A DNA stretch of 64,000 nt from Rhodanobacter sp. Soil772 (GTDB lineage Bacteria; Pseudomonadota; Gammaproteobacteria; Xanthomonadales; Rhodanobacteraceae). The notes beneath the pieces were generated by a model, which saw nothing but the letters and a program-made list of their open reading frames with translations, was not told the DNA's origin and did not search any database. Position numbers and translations under genes: made by a program. Shown in pieces: positions 24,893 to 33,742 of this stretch; position 1 is the stretch's first letter, and the number at the start of each line of letters is the position of its first letter. Location of the stretch: NCBI RefSeq assembly GCF_001428385.1, contig NZ_LMSK01000002.1:978731-1042730 (forward strand), given 5' to 3'.

Positions 24893-26439
24893 CGGAAAAC
24901 CTTCTGCACCAGCGTGACAAAGATGCCGAGCACACCGAACACACCGATCAACATGAAATGGTCGATGTTCGCCAGCATCGCCGATTGCTGCGCCAACATC
25001 TGCGCCACCCGGGCCACCGCGATCTGTGTCGCCTGGACCGGCCCGACGCTGGAGGCCAGCGCACCCTGCAAGTGCTGGATAGTGGAAATGTAGATGGGGT
25101 TGTCCGGTGTCACCTGCGCATTAAGCATGTTGTAGTGCACGGTGGTGCGCCATTGCTGGCCCAGGGTGGCGACTGAAATGCCCAGCGCGATGCCGGCCTG
25201 CGCCAGCATGTTCTTCACCTGTTGCGCATTCGAGAAAACTGTCTCGTCGTTCTCCATCTGGCGGAACGCCTGCATCGCAGTGATGGGCAGCACGGTCAAC
25301 AGGAAGATGTTGTAACAGGCCAGCGCCGGCAAAATATGCAGCCACGGGTTGGCCGCCGGATCGAGTCGCGCCAGCAGCATGCCGAAACTGGCCAGAGCGA
25401 GAAACCCGGCGATCCAGAACTTTCGTGGTGCGGGGTGCTTCGGCAATACTTTCGACACTACGGCGAACGTCGCCACCGCCGCCAGCGCGCCCAATGCCTC
25501 GAAATGGCCCACCGTCTCCCACGAGTAACCCAGCGTCCGCTGCAGCATCACTGGTACCACGTAGTTGTTCGCACCCAACATCAGGTAGGCAAACAGGAAT
25601 AGCGTGACGCCAGCGATGTAGCGCAAGTGCAGCATCTCGCGCAGATGCAGCAGTGGGCGGCTATGTCGACGCTGATGGTGCGCGTACATGAGCAGCGCCA
25701 CCAACGCGGCAACCAGGACGCCTGCGACGAAGACCACGTCACCATAGAAGTCGTAGTAGAAACGCTGCAGCGCGTAGAGCAGCGCGAAACTGCCCCCCAC
25801 CAGCAACACCTGCAGCCAGGGGTTCCAGTCGCTGCGCCCCTGCTCGCTGCCACGCAAATCGTTGCTCAGGCTGCTGCTGGCAAGTACGAAGGCCAGTACG
25901 TCCATGACCGCCAGCAGCCAGAAAATCGCCGACCAGGTGTCGTTGGATACGGCCTGCGCTGCCAGCCAAGGCCCAGCGGCTATGCACAGTGCCACGCCAT
26001 AGGCCAGCGACTTGATGCCGACAAAGCGGCGCGGGCCAGCCAGCGCGTGATGGATGATCATGCGGGCCGAGGTGAACAGCGCGCCGCCGCCCACTGCCAT
26101 CACCATGCGACCCAGCAGGAACGAAGTGAAGTCGTCGCTGGTGGCGCACAACACCGCGCCGAGCAGCGATACTGTCGTGGCACATTGGATGAACAGCCGC
26201 CCGCCGAGCCGGGTGACGAACCAGCGCTGCATCGAAATCATCAGGATCGCCACGCTGGCGTACATCGCAGCGATCAGGCTGAAGTCCTCCGGCGTGATGC
26301 TCACTTCGCCCATGATCGGGCCGGCACCAAACGCGACCATGCTTAGCTGCAGGAATTCGATCGACGTCAGCACGAAGATCGTGGCATACAGTAGAAAGCC
26401 GGGGGCGCGCGCATTCATGGCGATGGTCTCCCGCTGCAT
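24889..26439 (-). CDS. MFS multidrug transporter (DHA2/EmrB-like)
   Basis: A 516-residue inner-membrane protein with about 14 hydrophobic segments, as in the 14-helix DHA2 drug:H+ antiporters. The motif FLLGRMVMAVGGGALFTSARM sits after the second or third helix. The gene follows the HlyD/EmrA-like adaptor by 6 bases and precedes a second MarR gene. With the adaptor and the outer-membrane factor it forms a tripartite efflux pump. Start ATG 26439; a second ATG 7 codons on (MNARAPGF) is equally possible. Confidence 0.9.
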   Translation of the reverse strand: MQRETIAMNARAPGFLLYATIFVLTSIEFLQLSMVAFGAGPIMGEVSITPEDFSLIAAMYASVAILMISMQRWFVTRLGGRLFIQCATTVSLLGAVLCATSDDFTSFLLGRMVMAVGGGALFTSARMIIHHALAGPRRFVGIKSLAYGVALCIAAGPWLAAQAVSNDTWSAIFWLLAVMDVLAFVLASSSLSNDLRGSEQGRSDWNPWLQVLLVGGSFALLYALQRFYYDFYGDVVFVAGVLVAALVALLMYAHHQRRHSRPLLHLREMLHLRYIAGVTLFLFAYLMLGANNYVVPVMLQRTLGYSWETVGHFEALGALAAVATFAVVSKVLPKHPAPRKFWIAGFLALASFGMLLARLDPAANPWLHILPALACYNIFLLTVLPITAMQAFRQMENDETVFSNAQQVKNMLAQAGIALGISVATLGQQWRTTVHYNMLNAQVTPDNPIYISTIQHLQGALASSVGPVQATQIAVARVAQMLAQQSAMLANIDHFMLIGVFGVLGIFVTLVQKVFR

Positions 26440-26445
26440 CGATGA

Positions 26446-27630
26446 TTACTGATTAGCCGCAATGATCTTGTCGACCACGGCGTCGGCGCTGGCCAGTTCA
26501 TTGGCGAACACATCGGTGCGGTAGCCGTGTTCCTGCGAGCCGGGCATGACCAGGCGGCTGCCGTCGCGCTGGCGCGTGGCCACGGTGACCTTCATTGACA
26601 GACCCAGCTGCAGCGGATGCTTAGCCACCTGTTGAGGGTCCAGCGCGATGCGGATCGGCACGCGTTGCACCACCTTGATCCAGTTGCCGGTGGCGTTCTG
26701 CGCCGGCAGCAGCGAGAACGCGCTGCCGGTACCCGCCTCCTGGCCCACCACCGTGCCCTTGTAGATCACATCGTCGCCATACACGTCGGCAACCAGATCG
26801 ACCTTCTGGCCAATGCGGATATGCCGCAATTGGGACTCCTTGAAGTTGGCGTCGACCCACAGGTGATCCAGCGGTACCACCGACATCAAGGCAATGCCCG
26901 GGCTGATCTTTTGGCCCAGCTGCACATTGCGTTTTGTCACCATGCCGGTGACTGGTGCCGGCACATCGGTGCGATAGACAGCGACCCATGCATCGCGCAC
27001 CTGCGAAGCTGCGGCCAGTACATCGGGATTGCCGGCAATCGTTGTGCGATCGACCAGCGCGCTGCTGCCGGCCAACTGCTGGGTGGCCACGCCAAGACCG
27101 GCGGTGGCGGCGCGCACCGCGTCTTCGGCATGTTTGACCTCTTCGCCAGATATCGCGCCACTGGCGACCAGTTCGCGCCGTCGCGCCAGGTCTGCCTTGG
27201 CCTTGGTCAGTTCGACTTCGCGCAACTGCAGGCCGGCGCGGGTCTGGCCGACGTTGGCGTACTGCGCGCGTACCTGCCGCACCGTGCGCGCCAGCTGCGC
27301 CTCGGCACGTGCCAGCACGAGGCGTGCGTCGGTGTCGTCGAGCTTGACCACGTTGCTACCCGCATTCACGTAGTCGGTGTTGTCTGCGGCGATCGCAGTC
27401 ACCACACCGGCAACCTGAGCAGTCACGGCAACCACGTTGCCATCGACGTAGGCGTCCTCGGTGGTCTCGCGGTATTGCCCGGCGAATAGCCACCACAGTG
27501 CCACGCCGATGGCCACGATCACTGCCAAGGCCATACCCAGCAATTGGCCGAGGCGCGAACCTGGTGCCGGCTTGCCCATGGTCGCGGCTGATGCCGTGCT
27601 CGCTTGCGGCATGTTTGCATCGGTGGTCAT
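26446..27630 (-). CDS. HlyD/EmrA-family membrane fusion protein
   Basis: A 394-residue periplasmic adaptor. One membrane anchor (LGMALAVIVAIGVALWWLFAG near residue 38) is followed by the biotinyl-like hairpin (TEDAYVDGNVVAVTAQVAGVV), a coiled-coil hairpin of about 110 residues (LVLARAEAQLARTVRQVRAQ), and the beta barrel (APVTGMVTKRNVQLGQKISPG). TEDAYVDGN is characteristic of EmrA types. Overlaps the outer-membrane factor gene by four bases. Confidence 0.93.
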   Translation of the reverse strand: MTTDANMPQASTASAATMGKPAPGSRLGQLLGMALAVIVAIGVALWWLFAGQYRETTEDAYVDGNVVAVTAQVAGVVTAIAADNTDYVNAGSNVVKLDDTDARLVLARAEAQLARTVRQVRAQYANVGQTRAGLQLREVELTKAKADLARRRELVASGAISGEEVKHAEDAVRAATAGLGVATQQLAGSSALVDRTTIAGNPDVLAAASQVRDAWVAVYRTDVPAPVTGMVTKRNVQLGQKISPGIALMSVVPLDHLWVDANFKESQLRHIRIGQKVDLVADVYGDDVIYKGTVVGQEAGTGSAFSLLPAQNATGNWIKVVQRVPIRIALDPQQVAKHPLQLGLSMKVTVATRQRDGSRLVMPGSQEHGYRTDVFANELASADAVVDKIIAANQ

Positions 27631-29135
27631 GACTTGTTTCCTCGGGTTTGCCTATGGGCGACTGCGGTGGGTGCCGTCATGGAAGCCGGCTGGTAACCGC
27701 CGCCGAGCGCACGGATCAGGTTCAGTCGCAACTCGCGCTGACGCGATTGCGACGCGATCAGCAGCTGCTTCTGTTCCAACACCTGGTTCTCGGCCGACAA
27801 CACTTGCAGGTAGTTCGCCAGCCCGCTGCGATAGCGCGCTTGCGCCAGTAGCCAGGCATGCTGGGCCAGGCGCAGTGCTTCATCCCGCTCGTCCATCTGT
27901 TGCTGCAGCCAATGCAGCGACACCAATTGATCGACAACATCATGGACCGCGGCAATCACTGTGGCGTTGTAACGTTCCACCGCGGCGTCGTACTCGGCCT
28001 GGTGCACGCCCAGATTGCCGCGCAAGCGACCACCGTCGAAGATAGGCAACGAGATGGCCGGGCCAACACCCAACACTCGGCTCCCTGCATCGAGGAAATT
28101 GTCGAAGCCGAGGCTCTGCAGACCGACCAGCGCATTGAGGCTGATGTCCGGATAGAACCGCGCCTTGGCCACCTTGATGTCCTGACTGGCCGCCTCGACG
28201 CGCCAGCGATCGGCCACCACATCCGGGCGATGGCCAATCAGCTCGGCGGGCAGGTCAGTTGGCAACTGCACCAAGCCGACTTTCGCCAGCCGTGGCCTCT
28301 GAATCATCAGGCCCGCATCCGGCCCCTTCCCTTCCAACGAGGCAATCTGGTTGTTGAGCAGCGCAATCGATTCGTGGATCGTGGCGATACGCCCGCGCGC
28401 CGCAGGCAGCGCCGCCTCGGCTTGGGTCAGTTCCAGTTGGGAATCGATTTGTGCGGCGACCCGTTTTTTTGTCAATTCCAGGGTTTGCGCACGCTCGTTC
28501 AACGTGTCCTGTGCAAGATCGAGCTGCGCATAGGCCAGGTCAAGCCGGAAGTAGGTACGCGCCAGCGTGGTGGTCAGCATCAATCGTGCTGCCTGCAGAT
28601 CGACCTCCGCCGCAGTGGCACGGCCCAGTGCCGCATCGACGGCTGCCCGGTTCTTGCCCCAGAAATCCAGCTCGTAATTCACACCCAGCGAGGCATCGTT
28701 GATCGTTTGCCACGTGCCGGCAATCGGCGGAGGCACCGTGCCATCCTCGCTGAAGCGTTGCCGCGTGCTTTTCAAGTTGGCATTGACCTGTGGATACAGC
28801 GAGGCCCCGACGACACCAGCCAGCGCCTGCGCCTCGCGCACTCTCGCCTCGGCGATACGCAAGTTCGGCTGGCCGCTCAATGCATCGCCCATCAACTGGT
28901 TGAGCTGGCTGTCGCCGAACTCGCTCCACCAAGAATCATCCGGCCATGCAGCAGCGGAGAACGATGCAGAGGACAAGCTGTGCGATGCCTGCACCTGATC
29001 GGCATCAATGGCCACCGCATGTGTGTGCATGCCCTTCATGCTGGCGCAGGCACCCAGCCCCAGGACAGCCAGCACGACCGATAGTGACCGGAGCATGCGC
29101 ATGCTGCTGAACTTGCGGTTGAAATGGATCGACAT
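27627..29135 (-). CDS. RND/MFS-type outer membrane efflux lipoprotein (NodT family)
   Basis: A 502-residue TolC-like outer-membrane channel. It starts with a lipoprotein signal (residues 12-30, lipobox LGLGACAS), followed by two OEP repeats: WWSEFGDSQLNQLMGDAL then NLRIAEARVREAQA, and later KVAKARFYPDISLNALVGLQ. Long coiled-coil helices (LRLAQHAWLLAQARYRSGLAN) match NodT/OprM-like proteins. It is the first pump gene, 64 bases after the MarR gene, with an operator-like sequence between. Confidence 0.93.
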   Translation of the reverse strand: MSIHFNRKFSSMRMLRSLSVVLAVLGLGACASMKGMHTHAVAIDADQVQASHSLSSASFSAAAWPDDSWWSEFGDSQLNQLMGDALSGQPNLRIAEARVREAQALAGVVGASLYPQVNANLKSTRQRFSEDGTVPPPIAGTWQTINDASLGVNYELDFWGKNRAAVDAALGRATAAEVDLQAARLMLTTTLARTYFRLDLAYAQLDLAQDTLNERAQTLELTKKRVAAQIDSQLELTQAEAALPAARGRIATIHESIALLNNQIASLEGKGPDAGLMIQRPRLAKVGLVQLPTDLPAELIGHRPDVVADRWRVEAASQDIKVAKARFYPDISLNALVGLQSLGFDNFLDAGSRVLGVGPAISLPIFDGGRLRGNLGVHQAEYDAAVERYNATVIAAVHDVVDQLVSLHWLQQQMDERDEALRLAQHAWLLAQARYRSGLANYLQVLSAENQVLEQKQLLIASQSRQRELRLNLIRALGGGYQPASMTAPTAVAHRQTRGNKS

Positions 29136-29167
29136 GTTGGTGGCCTCAATATTTCACCTGAAGAAAC

Positions 29168-29181
29168 AGCCTAGGCAGATA
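29168..29181. promoter_or_regulatory. Putative MarR operator upstream of the efflux genes
   Basis: AGCCTAGGCAGATA, built on the perfect palindrome GCCTAGGC, lies 33 bases before the outer-membrane factor start. The same 14 bases occur in reverse at 29686-29699 before the MarR gene. Two copies at the two expected promoters point to binding by the MarR protein at 29200-29658. Confidence 0.6.
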
Positions 29182-29199
29182 TATGCGGGTACAACGCCT

Positions 29200-29658
29200 T
29201 CATGTGGCACGTGCGACATTGGCCAGGATCTTCTCCAGCGATGCCTTCAGCGCGACAGCTTCCTGCTCGTCGAAACCATCAAGCAACCGCGCGAACACCT
29301 TTTGCACCCGACGGCGTGCCTGGGGCACCAGCGCGGCACTCTCCGCCGTGAGTTCGACCAGGTAACTGCGCCGGTCATCTGGATTCGCCACCCTGCGTAT
29401 CAATCCCTTTTTCTCGATGCGATCGAGCAAACGGGTCATGGCACCCGAGTCGTAGCCAAGCACCCGGCAAAATTCGCCGATGGTCCGGCCCTTGCCCATG
29501 GCGATGCTGTTGAACACCACGAACTGCGCAGCCGTAATGTCGAGCGGTTCCAGCTCCTTCTCGATGGAAGTCCAGATGGCGTTTCGCACCCCACTGATCG
29601 AAAAACCCAACTCACCTGTACTCAGCATGGCAATGGCACTTGGCCTCGACTTGGTCAT
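29200..29658 (-). CDS. MarR-family transcriptional regulator (head of efflux operon)
   Basis: A 152-residue winged-helix protein: FVVFNSIAMGKGRTIGEFCR, recognition helix GYDSGAMTRLLDRIEKKGLI, wing RRVANPDDRRSYLVELTAES, the classic MarR D-x-R-x-x wing. It lies upstream of the tripartite pump on the same strand. Matching 14-base sites before its own start and before the pump suggest that it represses both, with relief by a drug or aromatic ligand. Start ATG 29658. Confidence 0.92.
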   Translation of the reverse strand: MTKSRPSAIAMLSTGELGFSISGVRNAIWTSIEKELEPLDITAAQFVVFNSIAMGKGRTIGEFCRVLGYDSGAMTRLLDRIEKKGLIRRVANPDDRRSYLVELTAESAALVPQARRRVQKVFARLLDGFDEQEAVALKASLEKILANVARAT

Positions 29659-29965
29659 GGTCGTCTCCGGATGGTGGCTGCACTTTATCTGCCTAGGCTG
29701 AGTCTGTCAAGGCACAATAAAGGCAACCACCAGCGGCATGGCCAAGCATGGCGAATTCATGATTTGGATCTGCGAGAAAGATGATCCTACCGAGGTGGCC
29801 GCCATGTATGGCATGAACTTGCCGCTCATGGATTGAAATTGCCATTCCGCACGCTTCCCGCACTCAAACCGGAAATGCCTTTGTCCAACGCGAGGTCGAT
29901 TTGTGAAATACGACAACGCCCGACCCGAAGGAGCATGTGCCTGACGAGATTTCCGGACAGAGGCC
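29659..29965. other. Region upstream of marR, with a possible 32-codon gene remnant
   Basis: Besides the operator at 29686-29699, the plus strand holds a short frame at 29738-29836 (MAKHGEFMIWICEKDDPTEV ... PLMD) with protein-like composition. It is open for at least six codons further upstream without a start, so it could be the tail of a lost gene. Not recognised. Confidence 0.35.
29686..29699. promoter_or_regulatory. Putative MarR operator upstream of marR
   Basis: TATCTGCCTAGGCT, 28 bases before the marR start at 29658, is the exact reverse complement of the site at 29168-29181. It contains the 8-base palindrome GCCTAGGC. Confidence 0.6.
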
Positions 29966-30583
29966 ATGAGCCTTGGCACAAAGCAGAAGCGATGCATCGG
30001 CAATAGCGCAGACCAGGCAACAGGTTCGCCGTGCCTCGGGCGGAAAATAGCAAATCGCGCCATTGCCAAGTCTCTTCGGCGTACGGCCGCATGCGGCCTT
30101 GCTTTCGTCGTTCCTCATGTCACAGCGGCAACGCAGCTGAACATTGAAGCTGGGCGCAGCTACATGGACTGCGCGGGCGCGACAGCCGTATTTGTCGAAG
30201 GCGTATTTGACGAGCGACGCATCGGGGCCACCCGGTTCGCCTGGTCCCCCGATGCGTCTCTAGGCTGGATCGATGGCCGCGATGTTGAGCGATACCGATA
30301 CAACCGCTACTCCACGACAGATTCCATTTGGCTGATCGCAGGCGGCGTTCGAATCCGCTATGGCGATACCAGCGACTGGTATCGATCCCTGTTCTTCAGC
30401 TTTCAACCCGCAATGCACAGTGGCCGAACCCAGTCGTTGAGCAGTGCCTACGAATTTGTCAGCACGATTGGCTGGCAAGGAAGACACTTCAATTTTCAGA
30501 TCCGACATATCTCCAACGGATCGCTCCACGAGCCGAACCGTGGTGAAACGATGGCCTTGATTGGAACCACCTTCAATCTCTAG
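29966..30583 (+). CDS. Acyloxyacyl hydrolase / PagL-like lipid A 3-O-deacylase
   Basis: Up to 205 residues. The mature part from about residue 55 is beta-barrel-like with PagL features: an N-terminal QLNIEAGRSYMDC strand and the C-terminal catalytic region FNFQIRHISNGSLHEPNRGE, in which His-x-Ser and the Glu 13 residues later match the PagL triad (His126, Ser128, Glu140 in Pseudomonas, from memory). It ends LIGTTFNL, an outer-membrane terminus. PagL removes a 3-O acyl chain from lipid A. The N-terminus is odd: the ATG at 29966 gives a basic 35-residue stretch before the signal-like LRRTAACGLAFVVPHVTAAT, so a later non-ATG start is likely. Confidence 0.7.
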   Translation: MSLGTKQKRCIGNSADQATGSPCLGRKIANRAIAKSLRRTAACGLAFVVPHVTAATQLNIEAGRSYMDCAGATAVFVEGVFDERRIGATRFAWSPDASLGWIDGRDVERYRYNRYSTTDSIWLIAGGVRIRYGDTSDWYRSLFFSFQPAMHSGRTQSLSSAYEFVSTIGWQGRHFNFQIRHISNGSLHEPNRGETMALIGTTFNL

Positions 30584-30655
30584 GCGGCGTGCCTGTCTTA
30601 TGCCGGCGGCATCATGAAATTTGAAGCTGCACGGATGTATCCAGAGGGCAACCCC

Positions 30656-32071
30656 ATGCAGGCAGATGTCACAGCGCAACACTCCAGTCTGGGCGAAACA
30701 GATGATCGTGCGCTGGCCTCGGTGTTCGCCGCCTACACGGTGACCGCCACGCTATGGCTGTTGTTCGCCACGGGCGTCGGATTGTTGCTGGCATTCAAGT
30801 TCGGCGCGCCGGAGTTCGGCGACGGCGCATGGCTGACATTCGGGCGACTGCGGCCGATCCATACCAATGCCACGTTCTACGGTTTCGCCAGCATCGCGCT
30901 GGTGGGACTGGCTTATTACGTCGCCGCGCGCAGCAGCGGCACGCAGTTGTACAGCGCGCGGCTGGCGTGGATTGGTCTGGTGCTGTTCAACCTGGCCGCG
31001 GTGGCCGGCACCATCGCGCTGGATATGGGCTACAACGATGGCGACCTGGAATACCGTGAATGGCCGTGGCCGATCCGGCTGATTTTCCTGGCTGCCTTGG
31101 TGGTCACCGCATGGAACCTGATCGGCACCGTGGCACGGCGTACCAGCGAGGACATCTACCTGTCCAACTGGTACATCATCGGCGGCACGCTGTGGACCTG
31201 CATCATCGCGGTGGTGGCGATCCTGCCGTGGTACCAGTACGGGCTAGGCCAGGTCGCGGTGTCCGGCTTCTATATGCACAACGCAGTGGGCATGTGGTTT
31301 ACGCCACTGGCGCTGGGCGTGTTCTATTACGCGCTGCCGAAGCTGCTGAACCGGCCGATCTACTCCTATGCGCTGGGCGTATTCGCATTCTGGACCAACC
31401 TGCTGTTCTACCCGATCATCGGTGCGCATCATTTCGAGTTCAGCCCGCTGCCGTGGTGGCTGCAGACCATCGCGATCGTGTTCAGCGTGGCCATGCTGGT
31501 ACCGGTGTGGGGTGGCAGCAGCAATTACCTGCTGACCATACGCGGGCGCACGCGCGACATGGTGCATTCGTATCCGCTGATGTTCATCTTCGTCGGCGTG
31601 ATGGGCTACCTGATCGGTTCCACCCAGGGCACGCTGGAGGCGTTCCGTTCGCTGCAGGAAGTATGGCACCTGACCAACTTCACGGTCGGCCATTCGCACC
31701 TGACGATGTACGGATTTGTGGCATTCGCGGTATGGGGCGGCATCTACGCGTTGCTGCCGTCGGCGACCGGTCGGCAGGCCAGCACGCTGGGCTTGGGACT
31801 GCACTTCTGGATGGCGCTGGTGGGCAGTTTCATCTACGTCATTTCGTTGTCGATCGGCGGCACCATCCAGGGCCTGGACTGGGTGCACGGCCTGCCGTTC
31901 ATCCAGTCAGTGATCGACATGCAGAGCTATTACGTCTGGCGCGGCGTGGGCGGCTCGCTGATGTTCCTCAGCCACCTGGTGTTTGCCTGGAACGTATGGC
32001 GCATGTGCTACGGGTCGGGTAGCCGGCGGTCGCCGCTGGCATCCCTGCGTGCCGAGGAGGCCGTGGCATGA
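30656..32071 (+). CDS. ccoN: cbb3-type cytochrome c oxidase subunit I (CcoN-like)
   Basis: A 471-residue haem-copper oxidase subunit with 12 membrane helices. Haem b ligand His in RPIHTNATFYGF, CuB histidines in MHNAVGMWFTP and IIGAHHFEF, haem pair in NFTVGHSHLTMYGF. The cross-link tyrosine of cbb3 oxidases appears conserved in FYPIIGAHH (Tyr six residues before HH), which argues for an oxygen reductase rather than a NO reductase. ATG 30656 follows AGAGGG by about 8 bases; an ATG at 30614 is possible. The gene overlaps the next by four bases. Confidence 0.88.
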   Translation: MQADVTAQHSSLGETDDRALASVFAAYTVTATLWLLFATGVGLLLAFKFGAPEFGDGAWLTFGRLRPIHTNATFYGFASIALVGLAYYVAARSSGTQLYSARLAWIGLVLFNLAAVAGTIALDMGYNDGDLEYREWPWPIRLIFLAALVVTAWNLIGTVARRTSEDIYLSNWYIIGGTLWTCIIAVVAILPWYQYGLGQVAVSGFYMHNAVGMWFTPLALGVFYYALPKLLNRPIYSYALGVFAFWTNLLFYPIIGAHHFEFSPLPWWLQTIAIVFSVAMLVPVWGGSSNYLLTIRGRTRDMVHSYPLMFIFVGVMGYLIGSTQGTLEAFRSLQEVWHLTNFTVGHSHLTMYGFVAFAVWGGIYALLPSATGRQASTLGLGLHFWMALVGSFIYVISLSIGGTIQGLDWVHGLPFIQSVIDMQSYYVWRGVGGSLMFLSHLVFAWNVWRMCYGSGSRRSPLASLRAEEAVA

Positions 32072-33063
32072 ACAAGCTGGTACTGATCGTGGGCGGCTCG
32101 ACCTTGGTCTATGCCTGCTTGGCGCTGATGATGGGCGTGCTGCCCGGCATCGAACTGTCAAGGGTGTTGGCCGGGCCCGGCGTGCAACCGTTGACCGCGC
32201 AGCAGGACGAAGGGCGTGCGGTGTACGTGGCCAATGGCTGCGGTTACTGCCACACCCAGCAGGTGCGACCGCTGGATCAGGACAAGGTGTTTGGCCGTCC
32301 ATCGATGGCCGGCGATTTCAAGTACCAGACGCCGGAGTTGCTCGGTTCCGAGCGTACCGGTCCGGACCTCACCAACATCGGCGTACGCCAGCCCAGCGCG
32401 GTATGGCAGTACATCCATCTGTACAACCCGCGCGCCGTGGTGCCCGCATCGATCATGCCGTCGTTCGACTGGCTGTTCGAGGTGGTCGGGCAGGCGCCGG
32501 CCAGGGTGACGCCGGTGCCGCTGCCGAAAGCCTATGCCCCGGCGCAGGGCGTGGTGGTGCCGACCCGCAAGGCCGAGGCGTTGATCGCCTACCTGGCTTC
32601 GCTGAAACAGCCACCGCTGTCGGCGGCCGAGATGGCGGCCGACGAATCGGCGATGGCCGGCATGGCCAGCCCGGCCACGGCGGCGAGTGCACCGGCACCC
32701 ACGGGCGCGGCGCCTGCTGTCGGCGGTTACGACGCAGCCAGGGGCAGTGCCTTGTTCACCGCCAACTGTGCGGCCTGCCATCAGGCCAGTGGCGAAGGTT
32801 TGCCGGGCGCGTTCCCGCCGCTGAAGGGCAACGCGGTCGTCAACACCGTCGACGCCACGATGCACATGCAGGTGGTACTGCACGGTCTGCATGACGCCAA
32901 CGTGGGCGGCGTGGTTTACGGCAGCGCGATGCCGCCTTTTGCCGGCACCCTCAGCGATGCGGAGATCGCCGTCATCATCGATTACGAGCGCAGCTCGTGG
33001 GGCAATCACGGCCAGTTGGTGACCCCCGCGCAGGTGGCGGCCGAACGGGCGAAAGCCAAATGA
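32068..33063 (+). CDS. CcoO-like cytochrome c subunit fused to an extra cytochrome c domain
   Basis: A 331-residue protein: an N-terminal membrane anchor (LVLIVGGSTLVYACLALMMG), a CcoO/FixO-type haem domain (NGCGYCHTQQVRPLDQDKVF, then SERTGPDLTNIG and distal Met in ASIMPSFDWL), an Ala/Pro-rich linker (about residues 185-225), and a second cytochrome c domain (ANCAACHQASGEGLPGAFPP, distal Met in SAMPPFAGTL). Ordinary cbb3 oxidases have a one-haem CcoO and a separate two-haem CcoP. Here no CcoP gene is present, and the fused domain may take its place. Overlaps ccoN by four bases. Confidence 0.87.
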   Translation: MNKLVLIVGGSTLVYACLALMMGVLPGIELSRVLAGPGVQPLTAQQDEGRAVYVANGCGYCHTQQVRPLDQDKVFGRPSMAGDFKYQTPELLGSERTGPDLTNIGVRQPSAVWQYIHLYNPRAVVPASIMPSFDWLFEVVGQAPARVTPVPLPKAYAPAQGVVVPTRKAEALIAYLASLKQPPLSAAEMAADESAMAGMASPATAASAPAPTGAAPAVGGYDAARGSALFTANCAACHQASGEGLPGAFPPLKGNAVVNTVDATMHMQVVLHGLHDANVGGVVYGSAMPPFAGTLSDAEIAVIIDYERSSWGNHGQLVTPAQVAAERAKAK

Positions 33064-33105
33064 AACCGGACCCGATGAAGCCAGCACGGCGAGGTGGAGG
33101 TTGTC

Positions 33106-33270
33106 ATGCATCATCATCTGATCGGCCCGTTCTGGGGCAACGTCATCATCATCGGCGTCGCCGGAGCAATTACGGTGGCGTGCTTCGTGGCGATGTTCTG
33201 GATGCTGTTGCGCCCCGGCGAAGCCGACCCGCATCACCCCAAGTACGCTGTGCTGCGCCATGACCGCTGA
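33106..33270 (+). CDS. Small membrane protein, CcoQ/FixQ-position subunit
   Basis: A 54-residue protein from ATG 33106 with GGAGG 8 bases upstream. It is MHHHLIGPFWGNVIIIGVAG, then a membrane helix (ITVACFVAMFWMLL) and a hydrophilic tail (RPGEADPHHPKYAVLRHDR). Size, single helix and position after the CcoO-like gene fit the small fourth subunit of cbb3 oxidases. The His-rich N-terminus is unusual. Overlaps the next gene by 11 bases. Confidence 0.65.
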   Translation: MHHHLIGPFWGNVIIIGVAGAITVACFVAMFWMLLRPGEADPHHPKYAVLRHDR

Positions 33271-33742
33271 ACCGGGAAACCTCGTGGCCACGCCACATGT
33301 CCGGGTGTATCTGGATGGCGATCCGCAGCCGGTCATCGATCGCGAGCTGCCGGCCGACATCGCGCTCGACACCCGCAGCTTGGCCGACGGTGTGCACCGG
33401 CTGGTAATCCGCGCCGAGGGCCAGAACGGCCGCGAAGGTGTCGAGGAGATTCTGTTCACAGTGCACAACGGCCCAGGCATCGTCGTCTCGGGACTACGCC
33501 CCAACTCGGTGCGTCGTGGCATCGTGCGTTTCAGCGTGGATGCATTCAGTACCGACGACCCGTTCGAGCCACGCCGCGCCGAGGCGCGTTCATCGATCCC
33601 GGTATGGGTGTGGGTGATGTCGCTATTCGTTGTGGCGTGGGCCGTGTGGTACGCAGCACGGATGTGGGATGTGCCTGGCCCGTACGCGAAGACTCCCACA
33701 TACGGTCACGAGGCAGCATCGGAAAGTCCAACACGGAGATAG
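33260..33742 (+). CDS. Ig-like membrane-anchored protein of the cbb3 operon
   Basis: A 160-residue protein: about 110 residues of beta-sandwich type (VRVYLDGDPQPVIDRELP, DGVHRLVIRAEGQNGREGVE, GIVVSGLRPNSVRRGIVRFS), then one membrane helix (IPVWVWVMSLFVVAWAVWYA) and a short tail. No haem or metal motif is seen. The overlap with the 54-residue gene and the operon position suggest an accessory subunit or an assembly factor of the oxidase. Not recognised as a named family. Confidence 0.65.
   Translation: MTAEPGNLVATPHVRVYLDGDPQPVIDRELPADIALDTRSLADGVHRLVIRAEGQNGREGVEEILFTVHNGPGIVVSGLRPNSVRRGIVRFSVDAFSTDDPFEPRRAEARSSIPVWVWVMSLFVVAWAVWYAARMWDVPGPYAKTPTYGHEAASESPTRR

Noticed and set aside
30656-33063. 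Nitric oxide reductase instead of cbb3 oxidase
   Set aside because: The tyrosine six residues before the CuB His-His and the CcoO-type subunit point to an oxygen reductase; not proven.
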